In this document: positions 18,010-26,539 of the stretch, in pieces
Position numbering within the stretch: position 1 is the first letter of the stretch
Layout of the letters: each line of letters opens with the position of its first letter
Assembly (NCBI GenBank): GCA_028277845.1
Contig: JANQFL010000076.1
Location: forward strand, 1-42,248
Origin: Sneathiellales bacterium
GTDB lineage: Bacteria > Pseudomonadota > Alphaproteobacteria > JANQFL01
Length of the DNA: 42,248 bases
Direction of reading: 5' to 3'
Notes under the pieces: model-generated
The model's database searches: none
The model's input: the letters and a program-made list of their open reading frames with translations, nothing else
What the model was told of the DNA's origin: nothing
Position numbers and translations under genes: made by a program

Positions 18010-18777
18010 ATGTCCAAACCCGACGGATCGGTTGATCTGATGAGCGATGGCGCCGTCGCAACGATCACGATCAACAACCCGGCAAAGCGCAACAGTTTCA
18101 ATTCCGCGATGATGGGCCAATTGGCGGCCGCCGGCCGCTCGGTTCAAGAGAACGAGGACATTGCCTGCGTCGTCTTGCGCGGATCGGGAAACGCATTTTG
18201 TGCGGGACTGGATTTCGACACTTTGACAGCGGATCTCGAGTCCCCCGATTATTTCGCCGACCTGGATAGCCGCTTCACCGAAGCCATTGGAGCGCTGGAG
18301 CGCGTCGCCGTCCCCGTCATTGCCGAAATTCACGGCGGTTGCATGGGCGGCGGGGTACAGTTGGCCATGGCCGCCGATATCCGTATTGCAGCCGTCAGCG
18401 CCAGGCTTGGAATTCCGGCCGCCCGCTTCGGCATTGTCTACCCCCTTCCCGGACTACAAGCCCTTACCCGCCTGGGCGGCGGTGCGGCCGTCAAGCATCT
18501 TTTGTGGTCGGGCGAGCCGATTGACGCGATGGAGGCTCAGCGCATCGGCTGGTTTGACAGCGTCCAGGACGACGCGAATGTCGGCGGATACGTCGCCGCG
18601 CTGGCTTCGCAAATCGCCAGCTACCCCGGGGAGACGGTCAAGGCCTATAAGTCGATTCTCGATGGCCTGGCCGGTGCCGTGCCCATGGATGACCTGGCGC
18701 CGGCACGGGACCGGGCCAACCGTATTCCGCAATTGACCGCGCGTTTACGGGCGGTGCGGGACAAGCGGAAATCCTGA
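18010..18777 (+). CDS. Crotonase-fold (enoyl-CoA hydratase/isomerase family) protein
   Basis: 255 residues, full length for the family, starting at ATG 18010. The CoA-binding and oxyanion-hole segments are intact: A-F-C-A-G-L-D-F (about 62-69) and H-G-G-C-M-G-G-G-V-Q-L-A-M-A-A-D-I (about 108-124). Both glutamates that activate water in classical enoyl-CoA hydratase are replaced: Q117 stands where E144 would be and A137 where E164 would be. It is thus unlikely to be a standard hydratase and may be an isomerase, hydrolase, decarboxylase or lyase of the superfamily. It is transcribed divergently from the transposase-PAS gene and followed by a PAS_5 gene. A PaaK-like CoA ligase nearby could supply an acyl-CoA substrate. 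Confidence 0.87.
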   Translation: MSKPDGSVDLMSDGAVATITINNPAKRNSFNSAMMGQLAAAGRSVQENEDIACVVLRGSGNAFCAGLDFDTLTADLESPDYFADLDSRFTEAIGALERVAVPVIAEIHGGCMGGGVQLAMAADIRIAAVSARLGIPAARFGIVYPLPGLQALTRLGGGAAVKHLLWSGEPIDAMEAQRIGWFDSVQDDANVGGYVAALASQIASYPGETVKAYKSILDGLAGAVPMDDLAPARDRANRIPQLTARLRAVRDKRKS

Positions 18778-18889
18778 TCAATCGGTTATGCCGGATCGCC
18801 CAGTTCGCGACAGGAATTTGATTGAGAGTCTGCCGCCCGTTTTGGTGTAGTCTGGTTGCCTCCGTAACCGTTTAAAACAGTTCCGAAGG

Positions 18890-19462
18890 GTGCGGAACGA
18901 CCGTCCGTCCTTCTCGCATGGTACGAGCCCACGCATGCCGATGCCGATAGACCCCTCATTCGCCGGCAAGCTTGTTCACAACGTTCACGTGAACGCCTTT
19001 GAGTATTGGCTGAACAGTTGTTCCGGCGGCAAGTTGCCGGGCCGGCAAGACATCGATCCCAACGACATGAAACACTTCCTGCCATGGATCTCGTTGATCG
19101 ACGTGCGGCCCGGCGAGACCGGGCCCGAATTCACCAGCCGGCTAATCGGAACGGGCATCCAGTCGTTGTTCGGCAGAAACATCACGGGCAAGCGGATGGA
19201 GGAACTCTACGAGGGCGAATATCTCACGATGGTCCGGAATGTATATTCGGAAATCACTGAAGCGAAACATCCGCAATTGTGGCAGTGCACGGCCCCCGTA
19301 CCCGATGCCAAGCCGCTCGTTTACGACCGCCTGATCCTGCCGTTGGCCACCGACGGAAAATCCGTGGACATGCTCATGCTGGTATTCGCCCCGCGTAAGG
19401 GCAATCGCCCCGTCGTTCGCCAGCCCAAGACCGGGGAGTCCGCATGGGTACGCCTAGCCTGA
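18890..19462 (+). CDS. PAS_5 domain protein
   Basis: 190 residues. It matches the PAS_5 family (PF07310): F-E-Y-W-L-N-S, L-P-G-R-Q-D-I-D-P, M-K-H-F-L-P-W-I-S-L-I-D-V, F-T-S-R-L-I-G-T-G-I and a final L-M-L-V-F-A strand. No output domain is attached. Start: the GTG at 18890 follows GAAGG closely; ATG 18935 is an alternative without SD. It is the second PAS_5 protein within 3 kb; the first is fused to a transposase domain at 16832-17761. It converges with the PaaK-like gene and overlaps its end by 9 nt. The role is probably ligand sensing, with no known ligand. Confidence 0.8.
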   Translation: MRNDRPSFSHGTSPRMPMPIDPSFAGKLVHNVHVNAFEYWLNSCSGGKLPGRQDIDPNDMKHFLPWISLIDVRPGETGPEFTSRLIGTGIQSLFGRNITGKRMEELYEGEYLTMVRNVYSEITEAKHPQLWQCTAPVPDAKPLVYDRLILPLATDGKSVDMLMLVFAPRKGNRPVVRQPKTGESAWVRLA

Positions 19463-20893
19463 CCGGCCACTGTCCGTTTCGTCATCACCGGACGGTTTGG
19501 GCATGAAGTCCGACGTGAAATCCTGAAACTTGCCGCCCGGACTGCGCTCGATTTCATTCACCGCCACTATCGCCAGGGGATGACCCGCCGCACCGACGGC
19601 CTGTTGCCATGCGGCATCGATGCGTTCGGCAAACGCGGGATGCATCGGCCCCGCGGCGATGATCCGGAGTTCGAAACGGTTGTCCCGGAACTGGTGTATC
19701 TGAAACTGCCGCAGGTTGGCGATAATGTCCTGCGGCATGGCTTCGAGGGTTTCGCGGACGGCCCCGACATACCCCAGGGTGCCTTCCGGCAGAAAGGCGA
19801 TGCGGCTGTAACGGCCCACGATCTCACCGAATGACGGCAAGGTCCGGCCGCAGGGACACGGCCCCTCCACCGCCTTGGCCATGTCACCGGTATCGTAGCG
19901 GATCAGCGGCATGGCCGCATTGTTGAAACCGGTAATCAGGATATGACCGGTTTCTCCCGGCGCGCAATGATTGCCGTCATCGTCCGCGATCTCGATCGCA
20001 CAGTGCTCGGTGTGGGTATGATAGCGCCCGGCCCGGCACCGGACCGCCGCCAGGCCGATTTCGTTCAGTCCGTAGTTCTGGTCGACCGGCGCACCAAAGG
20101 CGCCTTCAATCAAACGCCGCATGGACTCGGTGAGCTGTTCCGAAATGGCGAACAACCCTTTCACGCCGGGGCATGGATTTTCTCCCTCTGAAGCCAAAAC
20201 GAGATGCTCGAGTGTCTCTGAATAGCTCATCAGGTAGTCGGGCTCGACATCCCGCAGCCACCCGACCTGCCCGTCGATCTCGTTGGTGACGTTGAAGTTG
20301 TAGGCGGGACCGGTATGGAAAAAATGTCCGGCGTAGCGCCAGGCGGGAAGGCGCTGTGTGGTGTGTTCCGGATTGACGGCGCCTGACTGGCCGCGCGGCA
20401 ATTGCGAACCGAGCCGGATGGTGGCGAACGTGCCTTGCGGATCCCAGCGGAACCAGCGTAGCTGCCGCTGCGACAGAATGGCGAACATCTCGTTGTTGGC
20501 CACCGTTTGGACCACGCGCGCCGGCCGTCCAGTGGTGCCCGAGGAACTGAGAACGCCCATCACCTTCTGGCTATCGGGCAATTGTTCCGGCTGCAGCCTG
20601 TCGTTTTCGTCGTAGACGTCGCGTTTGCTGAGCGGCGGCAGCAACGGCAAATCCGGGACATGGGAAATCCTGCCGCTATCGATTCCGCGCCGGGCAAACA
20701 GGTCGCGGTAGTAAGGGATCTGGTTGACGGCGTACCGAATAACCTGCCGTAATCTCTGATCGGTCGCTCGATCCTGTTGTTCCTCAGGCAGAAACTCCGC
20801 CTCGACCAAACGGTCGAAGATGTTCACATTCGCGAATTTGGGACGGAGCCGCCAGCGCGCCTGTTCCCGGCGTTCTTCTTCGAGACTGCTCAT
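19454..20893 (-). CDS. Phenylacetate-CoA ligase-like (PaaK family) adenylate-forming enzyme
   Basis: 479 residues, usual length about 430-480. ATG is preceded by GAGGGGGAG. ANL-superfamily motifs: the P-loop S-S-S-G-T-T-G-R-P (about residues 116-124), an aromatic N-Y-G-L-N-E-I-G motif, P-L-I-R-Y-D-T-G-D-M and C-P-C-G-R, the last two being hallmarks of PaaK and related ligases. The enzyme should activate a carboxylic acid as an acyl-AMP and form a CoA thioester; the acid is not identifiable. An 18-bp near-perfect palindrome lies 76-93 bp upstream. Other phenylacetate-pathway genes (paaABCDE) are absent, so phenylacetate itself is not implied. Confidence 0.87.
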   Translation of the reverse strand: MSSLEEERREQARWRLRPKFANVNIFDRLVEAEFLPEEQQDRATDQRLRQVIRYAVNQIPYYRDLFARRGIDSGRISHVPDLPLLPPLSKRDVYDENDRLQPEQLPDSQKVMGVLSSSGTTGRPARVVQTVANNEMFAILSQRQLRWFRWDPQGTFATIRLGSQLPRGQSGAVNPEHTTQRLPAWRYAGHFFHTGPAYNFNVTNEIDGQVGWLRDVEPDYLMSYSETLEHLVLASEGENPCPGVKGLFAISEQLTESMRRLIEGAFGAPVDQNYGLNEIGLAAVRCRAGRYHTHTEHCAIEIADDDGNHCAPGETGHILITGFNNAAMPLIRYDTGDMAKAVEGPCPCGRTLPSFGEIVGRYSRIAFLPEGTLGYVGAVRETLEAMPQDIIANLRQFQIHQFRDNRFELRIIAAGPMHPAFAERIDAAWQQAVGAAGHPLAIVAVNEIERSPGGKFQDFTSDFMPKPSGDDETDSGRSG

Positions 20894-20968
20894 GCTCCCC
20901 CTCTACGGCTCCAGCCGGTTCACTCCGTCATGGCCAGAATAGTCGGCGGCCCATGAACAAAACGCAAA

Positions 20969-20986
20969 TATTCGGTCAACCGAATA
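20969..20986. promoter_or_regulatory. 18-bp palindrome upstream of the PaaK-like gene
   Basis: TATTCGGT-CA-ACCGAATA: 8-bp perfect arms around a 2-nt centre, 76-93 bp upstream of the ligase start and within the short spacer after the adenosine deaminase gene. The form suits a TetR-type operator; TetR-family repressors (PaaR, FadR-like) commonly control CoA-ligase genes. No such regulator gene is in the window. Confidence 0.55.
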
Positions 20987-21008
20987 CCGCTGATTCCGAT
21001 TGCGGGTA

Positions 21009-22046
21009 CTAGGTTTCCGCCACCCTGGCGCGCAAGGTGTCGTAGGCGGCTTGAAACTGCTTTTCCATGACCGATTTCGCGCCGTCGTCAAGATAGCTCG
21101 ACCGCACGGCGTTCATCGCCAGACGAAATACGGTTTTCAACCCGAGGCCGCATTGGGTCATCGCAATGCCGTATTCCTGTTCGAGAGAGGTGCCGAACAG
21201 CGCGGGATCGTCGGTGTTCAAAGTCACCACGCAGCCGGCCTCCACCAACGCTTTGACAGGATGGCCGGCGAAATTGGCATAGACACCCAATGCGATGTTG
21301 CTGGTCAGACAGACTTCCAGCGGCACGGCATCGGCGGCCAATGTGGCCACCAGTTCGTCGTCCTCGACGGCGCGCACGCCGTGGCCGATACGCCGGGCAC
21401 CCAGCGTATCGAGGGCAAATCGCACGCTGCCCGGCCCGCCGTTTTCGCCGGCGTGCGGGTTGACCGGCAAGCCGGCCTCCTGTGCCAGCCGGAACGCGGC
21501 GGCAAACGGTTCACTGGGAACGCCCTCTTCCGGACCTCCCAAGCCTAGGGCGACCACGCCGTTTTCACGCGCCCGGTCACTGATGGCCCAGCGCGTGACC
21601 AGGTCCATCGGCTGCGGGTAGCTGCGTACCAGGTCGGGAATCCAAGCCATCTCCACCCCCCACGACTCCCGGGCTCTTCGGCGGCCATCGTTGAGGGCAT
21701 CCAGGATCGACGGCAGCACGTCCGGACGGCTGAGATAGAACTGCGGTGTCCAGGTTACTTCGGCATACTGGATGTTGGAGCTGGCGAGCCGTTCTCCCAG
21801 AGCGAAGACGGCATCGGAAAAGTCACGCAGGCGGCAGAAGCATCGGACAACCGACAACAGACGATCGGCGAAGGCGCGAAAATCCGTGTAATGCGGCACG
21901 GCCGCCCCGAATGGCTGACCGGCCAATGGCGGCGGCAGGCCGTTGCGGTCGGCGATCGTGTTGATGGTGTCGGGAGCCACCGATCCCTCCAGATGAAGAT
22001 GCAACTCCACCTTGGGCATGGCGCGTAGAACTTCCGACGGAGTCAT
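21009..22046 (-). CDS. add: Adenosine deaminase family protein
   Basis: 345 residues, full length. The amidohydrolase metal and catalytic residues are present: K-V-E-L-H16-L-H18-L-E-G-S, P-H198-A-G-E201-N, I-G-H222-G-V and N-T-D279-D280-P. The family removes the amino group from adenosine, adenine or aminodeoxyfutalosine; which of these cannot be decided by eye. The ATG overlaps the previous gene's TGA (ATGA at 22043-22046) and has no SD of its own, so translation is probably coupled to that truncated sulfotransferase-like gene. Confidence 0.9.
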   Translation of the reverse strand: MTPSEVLRAMPKVELHLHLEGSVAPDTINTIADRNGLPPPLAGQPFGAAVPHYTDFRAFADRLLSVVRCFCRLRDFSDAVFALGERLASSNIQYAEVTWTPQFYLSRPDVLPSILDALNDGRRRARESWGVEMAWIPDLVRSYPQPMDLVTRWAISDRARENGVVALGLGGPEEGVPSEPFAAAFRLAQEAGLPVNPHAGENGGPGSVRFALDTLGARRIGHGVRAVEDDELVATLAADAVPLEVCLTSNIALGVYANFAGHPVKALVEAGCVVTLNTDDPALFGTSLEQEYGIAMTQCGLGLKTVFRLAMNAVRSSYLDDGAKSVMEKQFQAAYDTLRARVAET

Positions 22047-22543
22047 AACGTTTGACAGCCCCTACGAACGGACAGGGACATGTCCCTCGCGGCGAACCGC
22101 TGCCGCAGCAGCCGGTAATGAGGTTCCAGCACGTTCTTTGTCGTGAATTGGTGGCGTGGAAGGGCATAGTAGTTGACCCCGGTAAAATCCAGATTGTTGT
22201 AATCGCGCAAGACCAGGTTCAATCCCCGTTGGGTGCACTGCCGTTCGATGAAACCGATCTCTCCGAGAAAGCCCTCGGGCATGCCGTCGCGGCGAAACCG
22301 CAAGACGTCGTCGTTGGAAACCAGTCCGAACCAGCTTTGCGCCTGTACCAACGGCATGAACTGCAAATTGCGACGGCCCTTCTTTTGCAGTATCTCGTGG
22401 TTGTGGGGATGGACTTCGCTGAGCAGGACCGTGCCGTCCATCACGGCCAGGCACTTCGAAATGACCGTTCCGCCCGACCGGCCGAGCTGATGAAGCAATC
22501 GTATGGTGGGTTTGTTCGCCGCGTCTTGTGCCATGGAAACCAT
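22043..22543 (-). CDS. Sulfotransferase-family protein, apparently C-terminally truncated
   Basis: 166 residues from ATG 22543 (the frame is open to 22657; a start at 22534 is also possible). The N-terminal part resembles P-loop sulfotransferases: H-Q-L-G-R-S-G-G-T-V-I-S-K-C-L (the PAPS 5'-phosphosulfate loop), V-L-L-S-E-V-H-P and L-V-L-R-D-Y-N-N-L-D-F-T-G. The relatives I know run about 270-300 residues and continue into a 3'-phosphate-binding R-H-P region. Here the reading frame ends at R-R-G-C-Q-T-L, exactly overlapping the adenosine deaminase start. This suggests the 3' half was lost and the stump was joined to the deaminase gene, which now uses it for translational coupling. Confidence 0.65.
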   Translation of the reverse strand: MVSMAQDAANKPTIRLLHQLGRSGGTVISKCLAVMDGTVLLSEVHPHNHEILQKKGRRNLQFMPLVQAQSWFGLVSNDDVLRFRRDGMPEGFLGEIGFIERQCTQRGLNLVLRDYNNLDFTGVNYYALPRHQFTTKNVLEPHYRLLRQRFAARDMSLSVRRGCQTL

Positions 22544-22772
22544 TGCCGTGCGTCGGACCTTGCCGTTCTGGCGCGACCTGTGCCGCGGGAGGAGAGCGGC
22601 ATTGTACCGTCCCTCTGGTTGCCCGAACCTTACCAGAATTGCCGGTGATGCGAACATGCTTCAGACGCCGTCAAAGGCAAGACAGGCTGCGCGCATCGTC
22701 CGCGCTCGCGATACGTGCCGGCCTGTGCCATGATTTCGATCTCGGTGCATGTGGGGAGCGGAGCGCAAGGCC

Positions 22773-23894
22773 GTGCAAGCAGCTTTTGATGTGATCGTCG
22801 TCGGCGGCGGCCTGGTCGGCGCCGCCATCGCCTATGGCCTGGCGCGCCAACACCGGGCGCGCACGCTGCTGCTGGACGAAGGCGACATTGCGTTGCGCGC
22901 CTCGCGAGGCAATTTCGGCCTGGTCTGGGTTCAGGGCAAGGGGCGCGGTTTTCCCGCCTATACCCGATGGACCATGGCATCCGCCGATGCCTGGCCGGCG
23001 TTCTCCGAAGAAATAGAAGACGCGACCGGCATCGACGCGGATTACGACCGCCCGGGCGGCGTCGATCTGGCCTTCGATGCGGCCGAATTGCACGACCTGG
23101 CCACGGGCATGCACGACATCCGGTCCGGCCTGAACGGTCGGGACTACCCCTTCGACGTCCTCGACCAACGGGGACTGAAAAACATCTTCCCGCACGTCGG
23201 CGACGGGGTCGCCGGCGGCATCCATTGCCCGCACGACGGCGTTGCCAATCCGTTGCGCCTGCTGCAGGCATTGCATGCGGGCTTCGCCCGTTCCGGCGGC
23301 ACCTATGTGGCGCGCTGCCCTGTCGCGTCGGTGCAGCCGCAGCCGTCGGGCGTGCGCGTTCGCACCGGCCAAGGCGACTACAGCGGCGCCACCCTCGTGC
23401 TCGCGGCGGGGTTGGGCACGACCGGCCTGGCGGCGCAGGCCGGCATGACGGTTCCCCTGCATCCGAACCGGGGCCAATTGATGGTGACGGAACCCATGCC
23501 GGCCATGCTCGGCTTGCCCACGGTGAATGTGCGCCAGACCCGGGAAGGCAGCTTCCTCATCGGCTACACCAGCGAAGACGCCGGCCTGCCGACCGAGACG
23601 ACGCAGGCCGGGCTCGGCGCGATCGCCCGCAGGGCCGTCACGGCATTCCCGTTCCTCGCCGGTGTGCGCATCGTGCGCACCTGGGCGGCCTTGCGCATCA
23701 TGTCGCCGGACGGGTTCCCCATCTACGCCCGCGCCCCGGATCATCCCCACATCGTGGCCGCCGCCTGCCACAGCGGCGTGACGCTCGCCGCCATGCACGC
23801 GTCGCGCCTGCCGGACTGGATTGTCGGCGCCGAGGACGCCCCCGACCTGTCCGCCTTTTCCAGCGAGCGGTTTGATGTTCCGACGGCTGCCTAG
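22773..23894 (+). CDS. FAD-dependent amine dehydrogenase, DadA/HcnC-like subunit
   Basis: 373 residues of the DAO superfamily. The FAD-binding G-G-G-L-V-G motif begins around residue 9, R-A-S-R-G-N-F-G-L resembles the sarcosine/D-amino-acid oxidase second FAD segment, and the C-terminal H-S-G-V-T-L closes the FAD site. I chose GTG 22773 because GGAG-AAGG lies upstream; ATG 22749 has none. It is followed by a [2Fe-2S] gene (20-nt overlap) and an HcnB-like gene (4-nt overlap). This three-gene set is known from hydrogen cyanide synthase, opine oxidases and D-hydroxyproline dehydrogenase. The subunit should oxidise an amine or amino acid and pass electrons on. Substrate unknown. Confidence 0.87.
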   Translation: MQAAFDVIVVGGGLVGAAIAYGLARQHRARTLLLDEGDIALRASRGNFGLVWVQGKGRGFPAYTRWTMASADAWPAFSEEIEDATGIDADYDRPGGVDLAFDAAELHDLATGMHDIRSGLNGRDYPFDVLDQRGLKNIFPHVGDGVAGGIHCPHDGVANPLRLLQALHAGFARSGGTYVARCPVASVQPQPSGVRVRTGQGDYSGATLVLAAGLGTTGLAAQAGMTVPLHPNRGQLMVTEPMPAMLGLPTVNVRQTREGSFLIGYTSEDAGLPTETTQAGLGAIARRAVTAFPFLAGVRIVRTWAALRIMSPDGFPIYARAPDHPHIVAAACHSGVTLAAMHASRLPDWIVGAEDAPDLSAFSSERFDVPTAA

Positions 23895-24165
23895 CACGGC
23901 GCCCCGCGTTGAGATTTTTGTCGACGGGCGGGCAATCACCGCCCGGTCGGGTGACACGGTCGCGGCCGCCTTGCTGGCGGACGGCCAAAACTGGACCCGG
24001 GAGGCGGCGAACGCCGGCACGCGACGCGGACCTTACTGCCTGATCGGTCATTGCCACGAATGTCTGGTCGAGATCGACGGCCAGCCCGGCCAGCATGCCT
24101 GCCTGGTGACAGTGCGCGACGGCATGCGCGTCGTCCGGACCCGGCGCATGGAAGACGGCACATGA
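23875..24165 (+). CDS. [2Fe-2S] ferredoxin-like subunit of the amine dehydrogenase (HcnA-like)
   Basis: 96 residues from ATG 23875, inside the end of the preceding FAD gene. The fold is a small 2Fe-2S ferredoxin: V-E-I-F-V-D-G-R and T-V-A-A-A-L-L, with cluster ligands C-x4-C-x2-C (Y-C-L-I-G-H-C-H-E-C) and a fourth Cys about 12 residues later (H-A-C-L-V-T-V). This spacing and size match HcnA and the small subunits of opine and hydroxyproline dehydrogenases. Its stop overlaps the next start as ATGA, so the three subunits look translationally coupled. Confidence 0.87.
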   Translation: MFRRLPSTAPRVEIFVDGRAITARSGDTVAAALLADGQNWTREAANAGTRRGPYCLIGHCHECLVEIDGQPGQHACLVTVRDGMRVVRTRRMEDGT

Positions 24166-25553
24166 ACCGGACGTGCAGTCTCGCCGTCATCGGCGCCGGA
24201 CCGGCCGGCATGGCGGCGGCGCGCGCCGCGCGGGACGCCGGCGCGGACGTCACCGTGATCGACGACAATGCCGCGGCCGGTGGACAGGCCTATCGGGACC
24301 TTCAGGCCAATGCCGCGTCCCGTCCCGGCGCCATGACCGTCCTGGGCGACGACTATGGCCAAGGACGCGCATTGCTGGAACGTTTCCAGTCGTGTGGCGC
24401 GACGATCATGACCGGCGCGGGCGTGTGGTCGGTGGAGCCCGGCGGCACCGTACATGTCGTCGACCACGCCGGTGTCGGCCAGGTCCAGGCCCGCCGCGTC
24501 ATCATCGCCGCCGGCGCGATGGAGCGTCCGGTACCCATCCCCGGCTGGACCCTGCCGGGCGTCATAACACTGGGCGCCGCGCAAACCGTGCTGAAATCTC
24601 CGGGCCTCGTGCCGGATGGCCGGACGGTGATCGCCGGCTGCGGACCCCTGCTCTATCTGGCCGCCATGCAGTTGTTGGACGCGGGCGCCGACATCGCCGC
24701 CATCCTCGACACCACCCGGCCCGGTCACCGGCGCGCCGCGCTCGCGCACCTGCCGGGCACGCTGCTGAACGCCGCCCCGTTGCGCAAGGGGCTTAAGTGG
24801 CGCCGGGCCCTCAAGCGATCCGGCGTGCCGTTCATTCCTGATGCATACGGGATCCGGGCGCACGGCACCGAAGCCCTGGAAACCGTCGTGTACGGGACCG
24901 GTGGACAACACCAGACCGTCGCGGCGGATACGCTGCTGCTGCACGCCGGCATCGTGCCGTCACACCATCTGGCGGCCCTGGCGGGGTGCCGGCTACAATG
25001 GGACGGCATGCAGGCCGCATGGCACACGGTCGCCGACGACTGGGGCGCCACCACGGTCGACACCATCGGCGTCGCCGGCGACTGCGCCGCGATCGGTGGC
25101 GCCGAACTGGCCGTGCAGTCGGGTCGGCTGGCGGGACTGGATGCAGCGTACCGGCTGGGCTTCCTTGACCGGGCGGCGCGCGACCGCGCCGGATCCTCGG
25201 TACTGAGAATGATCAGGCGGCAACGCCCCCTGCGCCGGTTTCTCGACAGCTACTTCCGGCCGCCGGACGAATTTCTGATGCCACCCGACGACGACACCAT
25301 CGTTTGCCGCTGCGAGGACGTCACCGCCGGTGCGGTGCGCCAAGCCGCCGCCCTGGGCGCCCCCGGCCCCAACCAGACGAAGGCGTTCACCCGCGCCGGC
25401 ATGGGCCCGTGCCAGGGCCGCATGTGCGCCGCGACGGTCGCGCACCTGATCGCCGAGGTGCAGAACCGGCCCGTGTCCGGCATCGATCCGCTGCGCGCCC
25501 GCCCGCCCCTCAAGCCACTGACCGTCGGCCAGATGGCCGCGTCGGCGGAATAG
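24162..25553 (+). CDS. NAD(P)/FAD-binding subunit with BFD-type [2Fe-2S] domain (HcnB/OoxA-like)
   Basis: 463 residues. Two dinucleotide-binding folds: V-I-G-A-G-P-A-G-M at residue 8 and a second near I-A-G-C-G-P-L. A-A-G-A-M-E-R-P-V is typical of this class. The C-terminal domain is a BFD-like [2Fe-2S] module: C-R-C-E-D-V-T (C-x-C) and a later G-M-G-P-C-Q-G-R-M-C (C-x4-C). The layout equals HcnB, opine oxidase subunit A and hydroxyproline dehydrogenase alpha. The ATG overlaps the preceding stop by 4 nt. The complex is probably membrane-associated and feeds the respiratory chain. Confidence 0.88.
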   Translation: MNRTCSLAVIGAGPAGMAAARAARDAGADVTVIDDNAAAGGQAYRDLQANAASRPGAMTVLGDDYGQGRALLERFQSCGATIMTGAGVWSVEPGGTVHVVDHAGVGQVQARRVIIAAGAMERPVPIPGWTLPGVITLGAAQTVLKSPGLVPDGRTVIAGCGPLLYLAAMQLLDAGADIAAILDTTRPGHRRAALAHLPGTLLNAAPLRKGLKWRRALKRSGVPFIPDAYGIRAHGTEALETVVYGTGGQHQTVAADTLLLHAGIVPSHHLAALAGCRLQWDGMQAAWHTVADDWGATTVDTIGVAGDCAAIGGAELAVQSGRLAGLDAAYRLGFLDRAARDRAGSSVLRMIRRQRPLRRFLDSYFRPPDEFLMPPDDDTIVCRCEDVTAGAVRQAAALGAPGPNQTKAFTRAGMGPCQGRMCAATVAHLIAEVQNRPVSGIDPLRARPPLKPLTVGQMAASAE

Positions 25554-25671
25554 GCCTATGCCGGCAAGGGGTTAATGACATTTGCCGTCGCCCGTTCCGG
25601 GCCCATATCCATGAAACACCGCCCATTGCACGGTGCCGGGAACCTTTTCGGCCGCCAAGCATCTATTCGGT

Positions 25672-26409
25672 ATGTCGACGAAACTTATGGCGCTTCTGCG
25701 CGCAACCACCCGGACGGACTCACACGCCGCGGACAAGGCGAACGCGGACATGATCCTCATCGAACGGATTCGCGCCGGCGACTCGCTGGCGTTCGAGCTG
25801 GTCATGCGGCGGCACAACCGGCGTCTCTACCGCATCGCCCGCAGCATCGTCCGCAACAACGCGGAAGCCGAGGACATCGTTCAGGAAACCTATGTGCGGG
25901 CCTACCAGAAGCTGGACAGTTTCACCGGGCCGAACGGGTTTACGTCGTGGCTGTGCCGCATCGCGTTCAACGAGGCTTTGGGCCGGCTGCGCAAACGCGG
26001 GCGGGTCATATCCCTGGATGACTACGTGACGGCGCCCGAAGGAGGTGCCGACGGTGCCGTGCGACGGATCGACACCATGAAAACCGAACAACCCGACCCG
26101 GAGCAACTGACCGCGAACGCCGAACTGCGCCGTATCCTGGAAGCGGCCATCGACACCTTGCCCGACGACTTCCGTTCGGTGTTCGTCCTGCGGGCCGTGG
26201 AAGGCATGAGCGTGGCGGAAACCGCCGACGCCCTCGGCCTGCGCCCGGAAACCGTCAAGACCCGGCTGCACCGGGCCCGGCTCAAACTCCGTCGGATCCT
26301 CGAGGCCCGCTACAGCGCCGTCGAACCCGCCGCCTTCGACATCGCGGGCGCCCGCTGCGACCGCATCGTCGCCGGCACCCTGGCGCGGGTTGCGGCACTG
26401 CGCGCCTAA
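25672..26409 (+). CDS. ECF-type RNA polymerase sigma factor
   Basis: 245 residues from ATG 25672; GTG 25633 and ATG 25687 are also in frame, and none has a good SD. Sigma region 2 runs from A-F-E-L-V-M-R-R-H-N-R-R-L-Y through E-D-I-V-Q-E-T-Y-V-R-A-Y to S-W-L-C-R-I-A-F-N-E. Region 4 contains V-F-V-L-R-A-V-E-G-M-S and E-T-V-K-T-R-L-H-R-A-R. A C-terminal extension of about 45 residues includes A-G-A-R-C-D-R-I-V. No anti-sigma gene is adjacent. The downstream genes are an exported ferritin-like protein and a cytochrome c, suggesting an envelope or oxidative stress response. Confidence 0.93.
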   Translation: MSTKLMALLRATTRTDSHAADKANADMILIERIRAGDSLAFELVMRRHNRRLYRIARSIVRNNAEAEDIVQETYVRAYQKLDSFTGPNGFTSWLCRIAFNEALGRLRKRGRVISLDDYVTAPEGGADGAVRRIDTMKTEQPDPEQLTANAELRRILEAAIDTLPDDFRSVFVLRAVEGMSVAETADALGLRPETVKTRLHRARLKLRRILEARYSAVEPAAFDIAGARCDRIVAGTLARVAALRA

Positions 26410-26539
26410 TTGTCCCACCGGCCCATCACGCTCCGCCGGCGTGGGAACCTTTTTCACCCCCGGTCATCTCTCGTTGCAGGACACGGCCGATACCGGCCTC
26501 AACCGGTCCTCGACAACACAATCGCAATCGGAGGTGACG

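Noticed and set aside
22773-25553. Hydrogen cyanide synthase (hcnABC)
   Set aside because: The subunit types match, but the order (FAD, ferredoxin, HcnB-like) and the wide family do not allow separation from opine or hydroxyproline dehydrogenases, so only the general type is called.
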